Notes: a model not told the origin generated them from the letters alone. Positions 10,309 through 19,928 are shown, numbered from the stretch's first letter. The stretch: DNA of 64,000 nt from Acidimicrobiales bacterium (GCA_041394185.1 JAWKIQ010000003.1:310001-374000), one strand, 5' to 3'. Translations and numbers: made by a program.

Positions 10309-12107
10309 TGGGAGACCACTCTCTGCCGAGCGATTTGAAGAGCTGACGACCACAGGGCATCAAACCCGGCCGGAAGGGCATCATCCGCCGCTAGCGCACG
10401 GACGAGTGGGTCCAAGGCCAGGAGTCGTGCCGGATCGCGGCGCATCGACCTCAAGATCTTCTCGAGCACTGGGAGTAGCTCCCGGGACCTGGCTTCGGGA
10501 GGACCGTCGTGGAGTTGCTCGATTGCGTCAAGGAACGAGGATTGAAGTGGGTCGTCCTCCAGCATCGCCAGGAGGTATCGGAAGAATCGTTCGGCGCTTC
10601 CGATCAACACCCGAAGCAGTGCAGCGTTGCGTTCTTCTGGCACCCCAGCTATCTGCACCGGCACTACGCAAGACGAAACCTGACCGGATTCCTCGTCAAC
10701 GACTTCCCAAGCGAGGAACCCGCTGATCGCCTCCAATGTGGTTGCGAACGACTCGTCAAGCGGCTTGCCATCCTCGACCGTCCTCCTGTTCCCCGGCGTG
10801 GTCAGGGGCCAACAGCTAGCTACCACGCCCTCGCGCAGTGCAACCGCATCACTCGACGAGTATGAAACGGTCCAACCGCCGTTCGACTGAACGGCAGCCG
10901 CAACGACGTCCAACCGCGCTAGCGAGCGGCGGACCTGATCTGCCCGCGACCCAGCGACCTCGGGATCGTTCGCCGGTTCTTCGATATTTCTCCGGTACGG
11001 CAAGAACAGCGACCGCATCCCCGGCTCGTCAATGCCTGATCCCAGCAGAACGTCGATGCCAAGCGAAGAACGAGATCCCTGAAGCTCCGCCAGAACCTCG
11101 ACGTTGCTGCCAAACGCCGCGCCTGTGGCATTCGCGGACCCGCAATAGACGGCGGCTCGTTCTCCCAACTCGAACGCGAAAAGCTTCGCGTGCAGCCCTT
11201 CAAGGGGACGTCCGGGGTCAGCTGGGGCAAGCGCATCGCCCTTCGCCAGGTCGATCTCGCCCCCATCGTCGAAGACCAGGACCTCCTCGACTCGATCGAA
11301 TGAGTGTGGGTCGAGCCCGTCGAGCGATTCGGGCCGGCTGACCAGCGTCCCAAGCTGCGGCGTCTTGAGCTGTTGGAAGAAGTCGTCGGAGACGAAGGGC
11401 GAGATCACTAGCGAGCGGTCAGGCGTCTCGGGAAACGGATGAGACCTTGGCTCAAACCCGAACACGTGGAACGTCAACGAATCGACGCCATCGGGAAGGG
11501 CGAAGAGCGCGCTGCGAAGATCTGACCCGAGCGACCCCACCCGCTCGGCGTGGCGTGAATCGAGGGAGCCTTGCGAGCAAGCCGCTAGAGAGTCGAACAT
11601 GTCCGCCAACTCGACGACGGGCACCCCAGGTCCGTTCAGCGACTGGTCGAGCCGCAGAATCGTGTCCCAGCTCGTGTCGAAGGTGAGATTCCGGCTTCCA
11701 GAAAGGACGCGCAAGCACGTCTCGCTCGGGTCCTCTTCCGATCGGTAGCGCAGAACCCACACCTTTGGGTGGACGACTCCATGACGGGGGGCGGTGACTG
11801 GGACGACGGAGGACTCGAGGAACGCGAACACGCGCCGCGACGGAGGCAGGGAAATCTCGCCCACCTGACTGAAGATCGTGATGTTCTCGGCATGCGACCT
11901 AACTGCATGCAGTAGCTCGATCGGCTCGACGCCCGTAGTGTCGCCCGTAGCATCTGGCGACGGCGGGGCTAGGGCAAACGCTGCCGGGGCGGCGAGCAGA
12001 GCCCGAAGGTCGAGCGTGAATGTCACCGCCATCGCCTCGTCAAAGACCATCCCAGCGGGCGGCCGCATCGCGTCGATGAGAGTGAGCCTGCGCGTCGGGG
12101 CCAGCAC
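10305..12107 (-). CDS. Phospholipase D-family protein with two HKD motifs
   Basis: The start is GTG 12107 inside TAGTG, sharing one base with the DUF6361 stop; the protein has 600 residues. The first HKD is HPKVWVLRY followed by SGSRNLTFD (residues about 114-145). The second is GLHAKLFAFE followed by YCGSANATGAAFGSN (about 304-330). Two complete HxK...GSxN units in one chain match the active-site layout of PLD-fold nucleases and phospholipases. No signal peptide is seen, so it is cytoplasmic. The C-terminal 200 residues are helical and unassigned. Its stop overlaps the helicase start by four bases. PLD proteins beside helicases are frequent in defence operons such as DISARM (drmC), but this gene set is not DISARM. 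Confidence 0.82.
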   Translation of the reverse strand: MLAPTRRLTLIDAMRPPAGMVFDEAMAVTFTLDLRALLAAPAAFALAPPSPDATGDTTGVEPIELLHAVRSHAENITIFSQVGEISLPPSRRVFAFLESSVVPVTAPRHGVVHPKVWVLRYRSEEDPSETCLRVLSGSRNLTFDTSWDTILRLDQSLNGPGVPVVELADMFDSLAACSQGSLDSRHAERVGSLGSDLRSALFALPDGVDSLTFHVFGFEPRSHPFPETPDRSLVISPFVSDDFFQQLKTPQLGTLVSRPESLDGLDPHSFDRVEEVLVFDDGGEIDLAKGDALAPADPGRPLEGLHAKLFAFELGERAAVYCGSANATGAAFGSNVEVLAELQGSRSSLGIDVLLGSGIDEPGMRSLFLPYRRNIEEPANDPEVAGSRADQVRRSLARLDVVAAAVQSNGGWTVSYSSSDAVALREGVVASCWPLTTPGNRRTVEDGKPLDESFATTLEAISGFLAWEVVDEESGQVSSCVVPVQIAGVPEERNAALLRVLIGSAERFFRYLLAMLEDDPLQSSFLDAIEQLHDGPPEARSRELLPVLEKILRSMRRDPARLLALDPLVRALAADDALPAGFDALWSSALQIARQRVVSQ

Positions 12108-13339
12108 TAAAGGCCCTCCACTGCGCCAAGGTCCTCTAGGTATCCCACGCAGGTGGGCCACCTGAACGTCAGCATCCCGCCGAATGGCTCGCCGTTCCAG
12201 GTCTCGATGGCCGACCGAGGACCCAATCGAGCGCGCTTGCCTTTCAGCTTGATCTCGCGGTCGCGTATGGCACTCCTGACGGCGGTGTCGCCGGCCAGGC
12301 CCTCCGGGTCAGCGATGGCTGCGTCGATCATCGAGTCGACAAACACCCTGGTGGAACGGGGGACAGCCTCCTCACCACCGATTGCTTTGTAGAAGCTGTC
12401 GCGATCGGCCGCCCAAACCTCGACCGACTCCGAATCCGAACTCATGAGGCCGACCCACTCATCGAGCGCTGCAGCGAGTCGATCCCTCAGATCCCGTGTA
12501 TCCCAGCCGAGCTCTTGGCTCGCTCGCTCGGCCACAAGCAGGTTGTAGAGAAGCTGGGGCCCAAGGGTTGTCTCGGCAACGCACTTGGCGTGTCGAACCA
12601 TCTCGGCTACTCGGGGCGGCAGCTTCGACGCTTCAACTTGCCACGGGTATTCGGCAAGCGCGGCCTCGCTGGCGAACGTTGTCGCCACTGCCAGCAACGA
12701 GTCTGGGTGGTGGTGCCGAATCTGGTCACCTATGAACCGGGCCTCGTCCGCCGTGAGCTCGAACGAAATGTCGGCGTCGAGAAAGTCGTCCGGTGGGTCG
12801 GGTACTGGTGCCCACAAGCCAAACGACGTCTCAATGGCTGCACCGTCGTCGTCGCGCTCGGGTCCACGAAGGGTCAGCGCAGAGAACGCCCGCCCAAACT
12901 CGTTGAGCGACATCTTCACCCGGCAGATGCCCCAGCTGCGCAGTCCACCCCAGTACGCCTCGCTGGGCATTCGGCTCAGGTTGTGCCGCACGGTGTAGCC
13001 CTGGATTCCGTGGTTTGGACCGAGATGGTGAAGGCAATCGATCAGCCTTACCTCGTGGTCCCGAAGCCTGGCCGCGAAGCGTGCCGGCGTTGTGCGTTCT
13101 TCCGCGAGTCGCTGGAAGATCCAGGGCAGGAAGACGAAATACCGCAGCCGGGTCTGAATCGTGGACACCCCTGGTGCCAAGATCTGTGAGAGAGCATCAC
13201 GCACAGGCCCTAGACCTATCGGGTCCAATGTGCCGGGCTCGTCGAGTGCCCTCAATAGCGTCCCGACGCGTTCCGACGCAGCCGCATCAAAGTCGAGCCA
13301 GCCAAGCGACGACTGCGGGCGATAGTCAGCGACTGTCAT
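12107..13339 (-). CDS. DUF6361 family protein
   Basis: The protein has 410 residues. Start ATG 13339 (MTVADYRPQ) overlaps the upstream stop as ATGA, which decides it over an in-frame ATG at 13384 that lies inside the neighbouring gene. The N-terminus has the pattern I associate with DUF6361: LGWLDFDAAASERV, PIGLGPVRDALSQILAPG, and STIQTRLRYFVFLPWI (residues about 10-85). Function is unknown. No catalytic motif is evident, and the protein is mostly helical with no membrane segment. Its fixed place between nuclease/helicase and PLD genes suggests a structural or target-recognition part of the complex. The family name is from memory of its sequence pattern. Confidence 0.7.
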   Translation of the reverse strand: MTVADYRPQSSLGWLDFDAAASERVGTLLRALDEPGTLDPIGLGPVRDALSQILAPGVSTIQTRLRYFVFLPWIFQRLAEERTTPARFAARLRDHEVRLIDCLHHLGPNHGIQGYTVRHNLSRMPSEAYWGGLRSWGICRVKMSLNEFGRAFSALTLRGPERDDDGAAIETSFGLWAPVPDPPDDFLDADISFELTADEARFIGDQIRHHHPDSLLAVATTFASEAALAEYPWQVEASKLPPRVAEMVRHAKCVAETTLGPQLLYNLLVAERASQELGWDTRDLRDRLAAALDEWVGLMSSDSESVEVWAADRDSFYKAIGGEEAVPRSTRVFVDSMIDAAIADPEGLAGDTAVRSAIRDREIKLKGKRARLGPRSAIETWNGEPFGGMLTFRWPTCVGYLEDLGAVEGL

Positions 13340-16300
13340 GCGGTCAGCTCCGTCGAATGTTTGTCCGTCGGCAGTTTGCACCACTCAACTAGCGAACACA
13401 GGGTCGAGATCAATGTCATGTCGTCGATCGAGCGGCCGCGGCTGTCGAGCAGCGTTTCGGAGCACACTAGATACGCCAGACAGCGAGCCCGTGAAATCGC
13501 GACGTTAAGCCGGTTCCGCGAGAAGAGAAAACCGTATCCCCGGGGCATGTCTTCACTGGACGACGACGCCATGCTGAAGAACACGACCGCGGCCTCGCGG
13601 CCTTGAAAGCGATCTACCGTGCCTGCCTCGACATCGCGGGTCGCTGAGTTCGCCCTCAGGCGGTTCTGAATGCACCGAACCTGGTCGTTGTATGGCGCAA
13701 CCACCATGAAGTCTCCCGCACCAAGCGGGCGAGTCACATTCTTGGAGTCGACCCAGTCGGTGCCGATCAACGCGGCGATCTGCTCGGCGATCAGCTCTGC
13801 CTCAAGCTCGCTCTCAGTCGAACACCCCTCGTGGTCAGCCCGAAGCCAGCGAAGGCCCGTGCCAAGCGCGGTCTTTTGGCGGGCGCACTCAGAGTTGCTC
13901 GACAGGCGCCCCTCATAGATCTGGTGGGAGATGAATTCGCAGACACTGGGATGCATCCGCCGGGTCTCAGCGAGGAACACGCCCCTGTCCGGCGGGATTG
14001 TTACGTTGTCTCCGAGGACGTGTTCGAGAACGCTTGAGCCGCTGCTCGCCGGATGCGAGGCCTGTGAAACCTGCGGCAGCTGGAGTGGATCTCCCAAGAG
14101 AACGAGATTCTTCGCAGAACGGCAAGCAGCCAGTGCATCAGCAAGAGACAACTGGCCCGCCTCATCGATGATGAGCACGTCGACGGGGTTCTCAGCCATG
14201 TCGGCGTTGGCGAACAGCCATGTCGTGCCCGCCACAAGGTTGTAGCCATCTTTCGCAGCTGCGGGGTTGGTGCCGGCATACGAAACACCGGGCAGCCCAC
14301 CGCTGCGGGGCTCCTCGCCACGTCGCACGGCCTTGAGACCGACATCGTCCTCCTGGCTGAACACGTCGACGATCTCGGCGAGCAGGTTGTCGATGGCGCT
14401 GTGGCTAAACGCCGTGATGCCGACCCGCTGTCCGGCCTGTATCAGCGAATGCACCATGCGCGCACCGCGCCAGGTCTTCCCGGTTCCAGGGGGACCCTGA
14501 ACAGCCACGAAGCTCTGATCGAGATGGCGCACCCAGTCCACCATCTCTTCAACCGAGTCGGGAACCACCTTGCCCGTCAAACCGCACTCCGCCACGAAAC
14601 GGGGCTTGTCTCGGCGCAATAACGCCATCGCCACTTCACTTGGCTCGCCATGAGTCTCAGGGTCGAGCACAGCGGACGCGAGCTCGTTCAGGGCGTCGGG
14701 CTTTGGATTCGGCCTGACCCAGTTAAAGAAGGCCATCCGAGTTGGAACGGGCAACGGGTCATCGGGGTCGTCTTTCCACAGCAGCTCTACTAACCGTTGG
14801 CCGCGGTCGAACGAGTGCACACTTTTGAACTTGTAGCCCTCGTTGGAAACAAGGAGGACCCGGGGTTCGGGCGGCCGGTCTGGATACGGGGCGTCCAGCT
14901 CTTGAGGTGGCCAGGTGAACTGAAGTGCTGGCGTGAGCGGCCTGTCGTTCTTTCCAAACCGAGGCTGCAGGCCGAGGCACTCGAGATCGACCAACACCGA
15001 CGGGTGTTCGAGCGCCGCTTGTGAGTCTCCGGCGAGAGCAACCAGCTTTGGGGCAAGATTGGCCAGGTACTCACGCTGCCAATACCCGAGGACATGGCCC
15101 AGCAGTCTCTCGGGCGAGTCCTCGTCGAAGCCCAGCAGGCGGCTGACCATCTCGTCGAGCTCGGGAATGTCGCTATCGGGGGTCAGGTATGCGTCGCGCC
15201 ATTCGATGTCGGTCGCTCGTTGCACGACAAGCCAGTCGCGCAACGCCATCGTTGCCCGAACGTCGTCTTCGTTGTACGAAGCGATCGCCTCGAGGCGCGC
15301 TGGGTCACCATCGATGGTGAAGGCGTCGTACTCGACTACGGCTCCGGCACCACGGTCGATCTCGTGGCCACGCTCGTACCCGGCGAGACGCTCCATGTGC
15401 TTCAACCCGTAAGACTCGACACCCACCTGGTACGAGTTCGTTACAACCGGCAGCAAGTCGACGAAACACCCGGTGTCGATCAGCTTGCGAAGCTCAAGCA
15501 TCCTGACCCCGTACTTCATGGTCAGCGCCTCGAGCGTCGACCGTTCGGTGTGGTTGTAGTGGTACACGTGCATGCCCGGGTAGGCCTCACGACGGCCACC
15601 GATCAAGTCGATGAGCTTCGCTACCGCCTCGGATTCCTCGGCCTCGTCGTGGGCCCAGATCTCCTCGAAGGTCCAGGTGCCAGATCGCCGCACCAGGTAT
15701 CCGAACAGGAAGATCAGACCGGTCGCCGGCTTCCAGAACGGGTGGCCCTCGAAATCGAGGAAGATGTCGCCCTCGTCCGGTAGTGGCAGCAGCTCCTGAC
15801 CGCGACCCCACAGGGGGTCCTCGCTCGCGGCGATCGGCCGGAAGGGCGGCACTTCAGCATCCGACGTTCGTGCCTCGACCTGGAGTGAAGCCTGATCGAC
15901 CAGGCGTTCGAGACGAACCGCCGGGATGGACTCGACGGTTGGACCTGCGGCGAGCTCCGCCATGGTTGCTATGCCAGACGTCTCTAGCTCGGCTCGATCG
16001 GCTGAGCCCAGGCGAGAGACGTAGACCAGTGAGTCTTTGGCTCGCCACTCAGCGTCGCACACGCCCTGGTACTCGCAGAAGTCGCAGTGGTAGCAAGGGA
16101 CAGGTGTGGTCTCGTCTTCCTGCTCCGAGTCCATGACCCGCCGAAGCTGGTGCCGCAATCGCCGCCAGTAGGCGCCTACATCGTCGGCGCGAACCGACTC
16201 TGTCTGGCCCGAGCCAAGCCACACGTGGAGGTTCTCCGGGCGCAGACCCGTTGCAGCCTCAATGGCCTCGGCGTAGAAGCAGAGCTGCAGTATGTGCCCG

Positions 16301-16719
16301 GGCTTCGCTTCACTTCGGGCGAGCTTGGCGTCGACCGGCTCATACGTGAAGCCGTCTTCGTAGTCGACCCGTACAAGGAAGTCTGCGACTCCCCGGATTC
16401 CGTCGTGAACGAACGGCATCTGGTAGATGACGTCGTGGCCTTCGGCGAGAACATCGCACACATGATCAACCCAGGCAGCGAACGTCTCTCGCTCTCGGCG
16501 GTCAGGGACCTCGAATACGGTCCTGGTCTGCCGGTAGTGCTGTAGGCATTCGTTCTCGTGCGCCAGGCCCTTATCGACCAGCATTTGCGCCATCGAACCG
16601 AACCCACCCGCCTCGAAGTCCAGTTGTCCGGCCTCGTCGAGTCGCGACAGCGTCAGGTAATGGGCGCAGTCGAGCCACGCTGTGATCTTCGTTGGAGTTA
16701 GAAGTCGCTGCTTCGCCAC
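13336..16719 (-). CDS. TM0106-type RecB-like nuclease fused to an SF1 helicase
   Basis: The protein has 1127 residues. GTG 16719 is preferred over GTG 16725 because the AGGAGG sits six bases before 16719 but touches 16725. Domains in order are an N-terminal PD-(D/E)XK nuclease (YEPVDAKLARSEAK about 128-142, then QLCFYAEA), a cysteine cluster CYHCDFCEYQGVC (about 207-220) likely to bind an Fe-S centre, and an RNase H-like fold (DIFLDFEGHPFW about 316). An SF1 helicase follows with Walker A VQGPPGTGKTWRGA (about 743), Walker B VLIIDEAGQLS (about 853), GDPLQLPQV, DRFQGREAAVV (about 1040) and NVAISRARC (about 1075). It is the first gene of the cassette and is coupled to DUF6361 by ATGA. Predicted role: nucleolytic resection or degradation of foreign DNA. 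Confidence 0.85.
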   Translation of the reverse strand: MAKQRLLTPTKITAWLDCAHYLTLSRLDEAGQLDFEAGGFGSMAQMLVDKGLAHENECLQHYRQTRTVFEVPDRRERETFAAWVDHVCDVLAEGHDVIYQMPFVHDGIRGVADFLVRVDYEDGFTYEPVDAKLARSEAKPGHILQLCFYAEAIEAATGLRPENLHVWLGSGQTESVRADDVGAYWRRLRHQLRRVMDSEQEDETTPVPCYHCDFCEYQGVCDAEWRAKDSLVYVSRLGSADRAELETSGIATMAELAAGPTVESIPAVRLERLVDQASLQVEARTSDAEVPPFRPIAASEDPLWGRGQELLPLPDEGDIFLDFEGHPFWKPATGLIFLFGYLVRRSGTWTFEEIWAHDEAEESEAVAKLIDLIGGRREAYPGMHVYHYNHTERSTLEALTMKYGVRMLELRKLIDTGCFVDLLPVVTNSYQVGVESYGLKHMERLAGYERGHEIDRGAGAVVEYDAFTIDGDPARLEAIASYNEDDVRATMALRDWLVVQRATDIEWRDAYLTPDSDIPELDEMVSRLLGFDEDSPERLLGHVLGYWQREYLANLAPKLVALAGDSQAALEHPSVLVDLECLGLQPRFGKNDRPLTPALQFTWPPQELDAPYPDRPPEPRVLLVSNEGYKFKSVHSFDRGQRLVELLWKDDPDDPLPVPTRMAFFNWVRPNPKPDALNELASAVLDPETHGEPSEVAMALLRRDKPRFVAECGLTGKVVPDSVEEMVDWVRHLDQSFVAVQGPPGTGKTWRGARMVHSLIQAGQRVGITAFSHSAIDNLLAEIVDVFSQEDDVGLKAVRRGEEPRSGGLPGVSYAGTNPAAAKDGYNLVAGTTWLFANADMAENPVDVLIIDEAGQLSLADALAACRSAKNLVLLGDPLQLPQVSQASHPASSGSSVLEHVLGDNVTIPPDRGVFLAETRRMHPSVCEFISHQIYEGRLSSNSECARQKTALGTGLRWLRADHEGCSTESELEAELIAEQIAALIGTDWVDSKNVTRPLGAGDFMVVAPYNDQVRCIQNRLRANSATRDVEAGTVDRFQGREAAVVFFSMASSSSEDMPRGYGFLFSRNRLNVAISRARCLAYLVCSETLLDSRGRSIDDMTLISTLCSLVEWCKLPTDKHSTELTA

Positions 16720-16725
16720 CGTCAC

Positions 16726-16852
16726 CTCCTCGGGCGATCGTAGTCAGCTAGCCCATATGCCCTCGACGTGACAACCTTGGGGGGCTGGCTTCGCGTGTGT
16801 CACGGCCATCGGTCATGTAGAGCGCAGCGCACTTGGTTCGGAGGGAACAGGG
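16726..16852. promoter_or_regulatory. Divergent intergenic region between the nuclease cassette and the 719-residue gene
   Basis: These 127 bases must hold the promoters for both directions. On the minus side there is a TTGTCA with CTAGCT 17 bases further on, about 40 bases before the cassette start; this is a weak match to a sigma-A promoter. On the plus side a GGAGGG lies six bases before the ATG at 16853. No clear operator palindrome is visible. Confidence 0.35.
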
Positions 16853-19012
16853 ATGACAAGCAGCGGGACTGGCGAAGTCCTCTTCCTCGTCAAGTCATCT
16901 CGAGTGCGCGAGTACCACCAGCAGAACCTGGCGATCCTGGCCGCCCCCGACGGGGCAAACTTCGAGATCTCCTATAACCGACGATGGATCCAGCCTGGTC
17001 TGGCTGTGGCAGTCGGAGACGGCGCTTGCATTGTGTTCGCCGACTCGCCATATCGAGACTTCGAGCCGATCCGCTGGGCTGTCGTCGAGCGGGTTGACGA
17101 ATCGGCCGAGAAGATCACCCTGGGCATCCGGGTCGGGTCCTTCACCCTCGGCACAGAACGACTCACCGAACAATGGAGAGCCGACGCCGACGCCGACTAC
17201 GACGCCGGCCGCAAGGAAACAGACAAGACCCGGCCCTACTTCCTCTTCTCCGAACCAAACCCTGGCCTCCGCAACCCAAACGGTTGGGACGAGGCATCGG
17301 CCGCCTGGCGTGACGTGCGTAGCCGCCTCGACCGGAACGGCTTTTTCGACGGCTCGCGCTTCGCTCGACTCTCCAGGGTTGAAACAGTCGAAGGTCTTCC
17401 GATCGAACCAGGAGGGACCGTTCAGGTAGGCACTCGGTTGTTCGCCCACCTCGACATCGCCGCCGCAGCAAAGCCAGAGGCCATTGTCATCGAATCCACA
17501 CCGAGTGGATGGGCGCAGCTTGATGGAGAGATCACCATCAACGACGACTCTGCGAGAGTTCCTTTGCAGGTGCTCGCATCAGGCAACGGAACCCTTCGTC
17601 TGAACCTCATGCCCGAGCCGATGCGCTCGTGCCGACCGGCCATCACCCTCAACGCAATCTCCGATGTCGCTACGTCAACCGCTTCGTCGCCTTCCTCCGT
17701 CGACGCCGCAAGTGTTCACCGTTTGGTAACAGCCCTCGAACGAACTTCGGCACTTGCAGATGATGCATGGATCGACATCCTGCAACAGCACCTCATCCCT
17801 ATGGGCGGAGAGGATGATCGCCTACTACTCAACCTTGCGGAACGGTGTTACAACGCCGGCAGGCTCGAAGAGACGATCGCATCAGTCGCGAAGATGAGCC
17901 AGGCGACTCCGAGGTCCGAGCTTCTGCACCTTGCCGCGTCAGCACGCCTTGGAAGCTCGACGATCGACGGTTCAGCATTCGGGCGAGTACCGCTCGAGGA
18001 CCACGCTTCGCTGAGCCTGCTCATCAGCGCGTTGGCAGCTTCGCCGAGCGCCGTCGTGCACGAACTCGCACCCGAATTGTGGTCGAACCACCTCGGCCTG
18101 GAACGCGTCGCCGATCTAATCGACGCTGTATGGGGTCGAATCGACGACGCGTCAATCGCTGCGCATGCTGCCGAGCTACGTGGGTACAGCGACATGGCGG
18201 CAGCGCGGCGGCTCATCACGACCCGGTGGCCGGACCCCGAAACGATCGAGAACGCACCACTGCGCACCCTCATCGAAGACCTCGGGCTGACCGACGAGAC
18301 GGCTCCCTACCTCCACAGGTGGATCCGGGTACTGGCAAGCCGACACGACTGGACCTCTCTCGCGGACCAGGCACCGCGAGTTCGCGACCTTGCCCCAGCG
18401 GTTCAACCTTCGCTGCTGTCTGCCATTGCGACCGACCTGTTGACCTCCGGCGACACCGATGCCGAGGGCGTCGGCTTCTCGCTGATCTGCGAAGCGCTGG
18501 ATGTGGCAGCTCGATCTGGACAGCCCGACATCGCGTTGGACCTCGCCGATTCGATACGGGGAGCGTGCCTCGGGCACGAGGAGAGGTCGCGAACTGTCGC
18601 AACCCTGCTGGATCAGATCGAGCGGGTGTTCGAAGACTCCGACGCGCTGTCGGACTGGCGGGCGATGCAGCGCGACCGGAGTATCTCGACCATAGGAAAG
18701 ACATTTGTGAACCGCACCCTTCGTTTGGTGGGCGACATCGAACGTCCGTGGGAGGACTCCCTCTGCTCGAGATTGGGCCTAAAGCGCGTAGTGCGGCACG
18801 AATCCGAGAAGAGCAAGTCGGCCAACACCGATTGGCTGAACGCCATCGACCCCGAAGACGACATCGTTCTGATCGTCTACGGGAGGATCGGGCACGCTCT
18901 ATCCACACCGCTGATCACTCACTGCCGGATAACAGGTGTCCAGCACGGCTATGCCGAGTTGGGAGAACGAGGCGTCATAGCCGCCCTCGCGACGCTGGCT
19001 CAGCGAGCCTGA
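16853..19012 (+). CDS. Unrecognised 719-residue protein, divergent from the nuclease cassette
   Basis: ATG 16853 is preceded by a good ribosome site (GGAGGG). Three regions can be seen. Residues 1-260 are beta-rich, with GEVLFLVKSSRVREYHQQNL at the front. Residues about 270-620 are a long run of amphipathic helices resembling a solenoid. The last 70 residues look Rossmann-like (DDIVLIVYGRIGHAL, then CRITGVQHGYAELGERG), a pattern loosely like DUF2325. No signal peptide, membrane segment or ATPase motif is present. The gene shares its promoter region with the cassette, so it may be a regulator, sensor or immunity component; this is inference from position only. Codon use matches the neighbours. 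Confidence 0.6.
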   Translation: MTSSGTGEVLFLVKSSRVREYHQQNLAILAAPDGANFEISYNRRWIQPGLAVAVGDGACIVFADSPYRDFEPIRWAVVERVDESAEKITLGIRVGSFTLGTERLTEQWRADADADYDAGRKETDKTRPYFLFSEPNPGLRNPNGWDEASAAWRDVRSRLDRNGFFDGSRFARLSRVETVEGLPIEPGGTVQVGTRLFAHLDIAAAAKPEAIVIESTPSGWAQLDGEITINDDSARVPLQVLASGNGTLRLNLMPEPMRSCRPAITLNAISDVATSTASSPSSVDAASVHRLVTALERTSALADDAWIDILQQHLIPMGGEDDRLLLNLAERCYNAGRLEETIASVAKMSQATPRSELLHLAASARLGSSTIDGSAFGRVPLEDHASLSLLISALAASPSAVVHELAPELWSNHLGLERVADLIDAVWGRIDDASIAAHAAELRGYSDMAAARRLITTRWPDPETIENAPLRTLIEDLGLTDETAPYLHRWIRVLASRHDWTSLADQAPRVRDLAPAVQPSLLSAIATDLLTSGDTDAEGVGFSLICEALDVAARSGQPDIALDLADSIRGACLGHEERSRTVATLLDQIERVFEDSDALSDWRAMQRDRSISTIGKTFVNRTLRLVGDIERPWEDSLCSRLGLKRVVRHESEKSKSANTDWLNAIDPEDDIVLIVYGRIGHALSTPLITHCRITGVQHGYAELGERGVIAALATLAQRA

Positions 19013-19083
19013 CCCGACATGGAACTCCGCTGGAGCTCGCTGCACGAGCGCTGGATCACCGACAAGAAGGGGTATCGGTAGTC

Positions 19084-19419
19084 ATGGGAACCTCTGAAGC
19101 ATACGAGTGCTCCAGTTGCGGCTATCAGTCCGGGATGCTGCTGGTTGGTGTCGGGATGATGGCCTCCGAGGCGGTGCCCGTCTCGTGTCGTGGCTGCAAG
19201 AGCATCTTCACCGTCGATAGGCGCTACGAGGACTTCGAGCCGTTGGGCGACGTCGAGATCAGCGAGCCGGGCGATCCTTGTCCCGACTGCGGGGGCGAGT
19301 TGGTTGATCTCCGACACCCAGACTCCGGTGCAACCGAGGCGACGGCGTGGGACTGCCCAGCGTGTGGCGCGCACTCGGTTCACCTCGATCCACACGGCTA
19401 CTCGGTTCTTTGGGATTAG
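19084..19419 (+). CDS. Small protein with two zinc ribbons
   Basis: This is a 111-residue protein starting at ATG 19084 (MGTSEAYECSSCGYQSG), with AGAAGGGG upstream. Four CxxC pairs (CSSC near 9, CRGC near 37, CPDC near 65, CPAC near 90) form two treble-clef or ribbon zinc sites. The middle is acidic. Such proteins usually bind nucleic acid or act as adaptors. It follows the 719-residue gene by 71 bases and precedes the next gene by two bases, so the three probably form one transcript. An upstream 20-codon reading frame (19019-19081) could be a leader, but nothing else supports it. Confidence 0.65.
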   Translation: MGTSEAYECSSCGYQSGMLLVGVGMMASEAVPVSCRGCKSIFTVDRRYEDFEPLGDVEISEPGDPCPDCGGELVDLRHPDSGATEATAWDCPACGAHSVHLDPHGYSVLWD

Positions 19420-19421
19420 GC

Positions 19422-19928
19422 ATGGGTTGGAGCGGGATTGAGGCCATTCGAATGTTGCCGGGCGAGACGAGGCATAACGCGGTCGAGCGGGCGTATGACG
19501 ATGGCTGGACGTTGACCACTGGGGATGACGGCACGCCGGTAATGATCCCGAACGGAGGCGACGAGCGGGACACGACCTACGTATCGCGGAACGATCGCCA
19601 ATGGATGCTCGACGCCCTGGGGATCATGCAGAAGATGCAACCCGGTTGGACGCTCGTGAGCGAACACCAAGAACCAGGCCGACGATGGCCTTGGGCGCAA
19701 TCTTTCAGTCACCCGACCGCGTCAATGTTCTTCGAGGTCGACACCCAGGCCGCCACCTTCAAATGGGTTCAGGGCACCGATGACGACGACATCACATGGC
19801 GATTCTGGTGGAGGGTACTGAAGCGCTTCGCCGCCTACCCGTGCGCCATCTTCCACCCAGACGAGTACGAACTCATCGCCACCTCCCTATCGGCCACGCA
19901 GGCCTCCGATCGCTACCGCTGGTTTTGA
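19422..19928 (+). CDS. Unrecognised 168-residue protein
   Basis: ATG 19422 lies two bases after the zinc-ribbon stop, which implies translational coupling. The protein is rich in Trp (GWSGIEAIRM at the start, FWWRVLKRFAAYP near 138-150) and acidic residues. It has no signal peptide or membrane helix and no motif I recognise. The C-terminus ends in DRYRWF. The tight spacing ties its function to the zinc-ribbon protein and perhaps to the 719-residue protein. It could be an immunity-type protein, but there is no evidence beyond size and position. Confidence 0.5.
   Translation: MGWSGIEAIRMLPGETRHNAVERAYDDGWTLTTGDDGTPVMIPNGGDERDTTYVSRNDRQWMLDALGIMQKMQPGWTLVSEHQEPGRRWPWAQSFSHPTASMFFEVDTQAATFKWVQGTDDDDITWRFWWRVLKRFAAYPCAIFHPDEYELIATSLSATQASDRYRWF

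Noticed and set aside
7039..16719. Assignment of the cassette to DISARM because of helicase plus PLD
   Set aside because: No drmA-type helicase with DUF1998 (drmB) or DNA methyltransferase is present. DUF6361 and a TM0106 protein are not DISARM parts.
17845..19083. Long open frame leading into the zinc-ribbon gene
   Set aside because: It is a shifted, Arg-rich shadow of the 719-residue gene. The zinc-ribbon protein has its own ATG at 19084 with a ribosome site.
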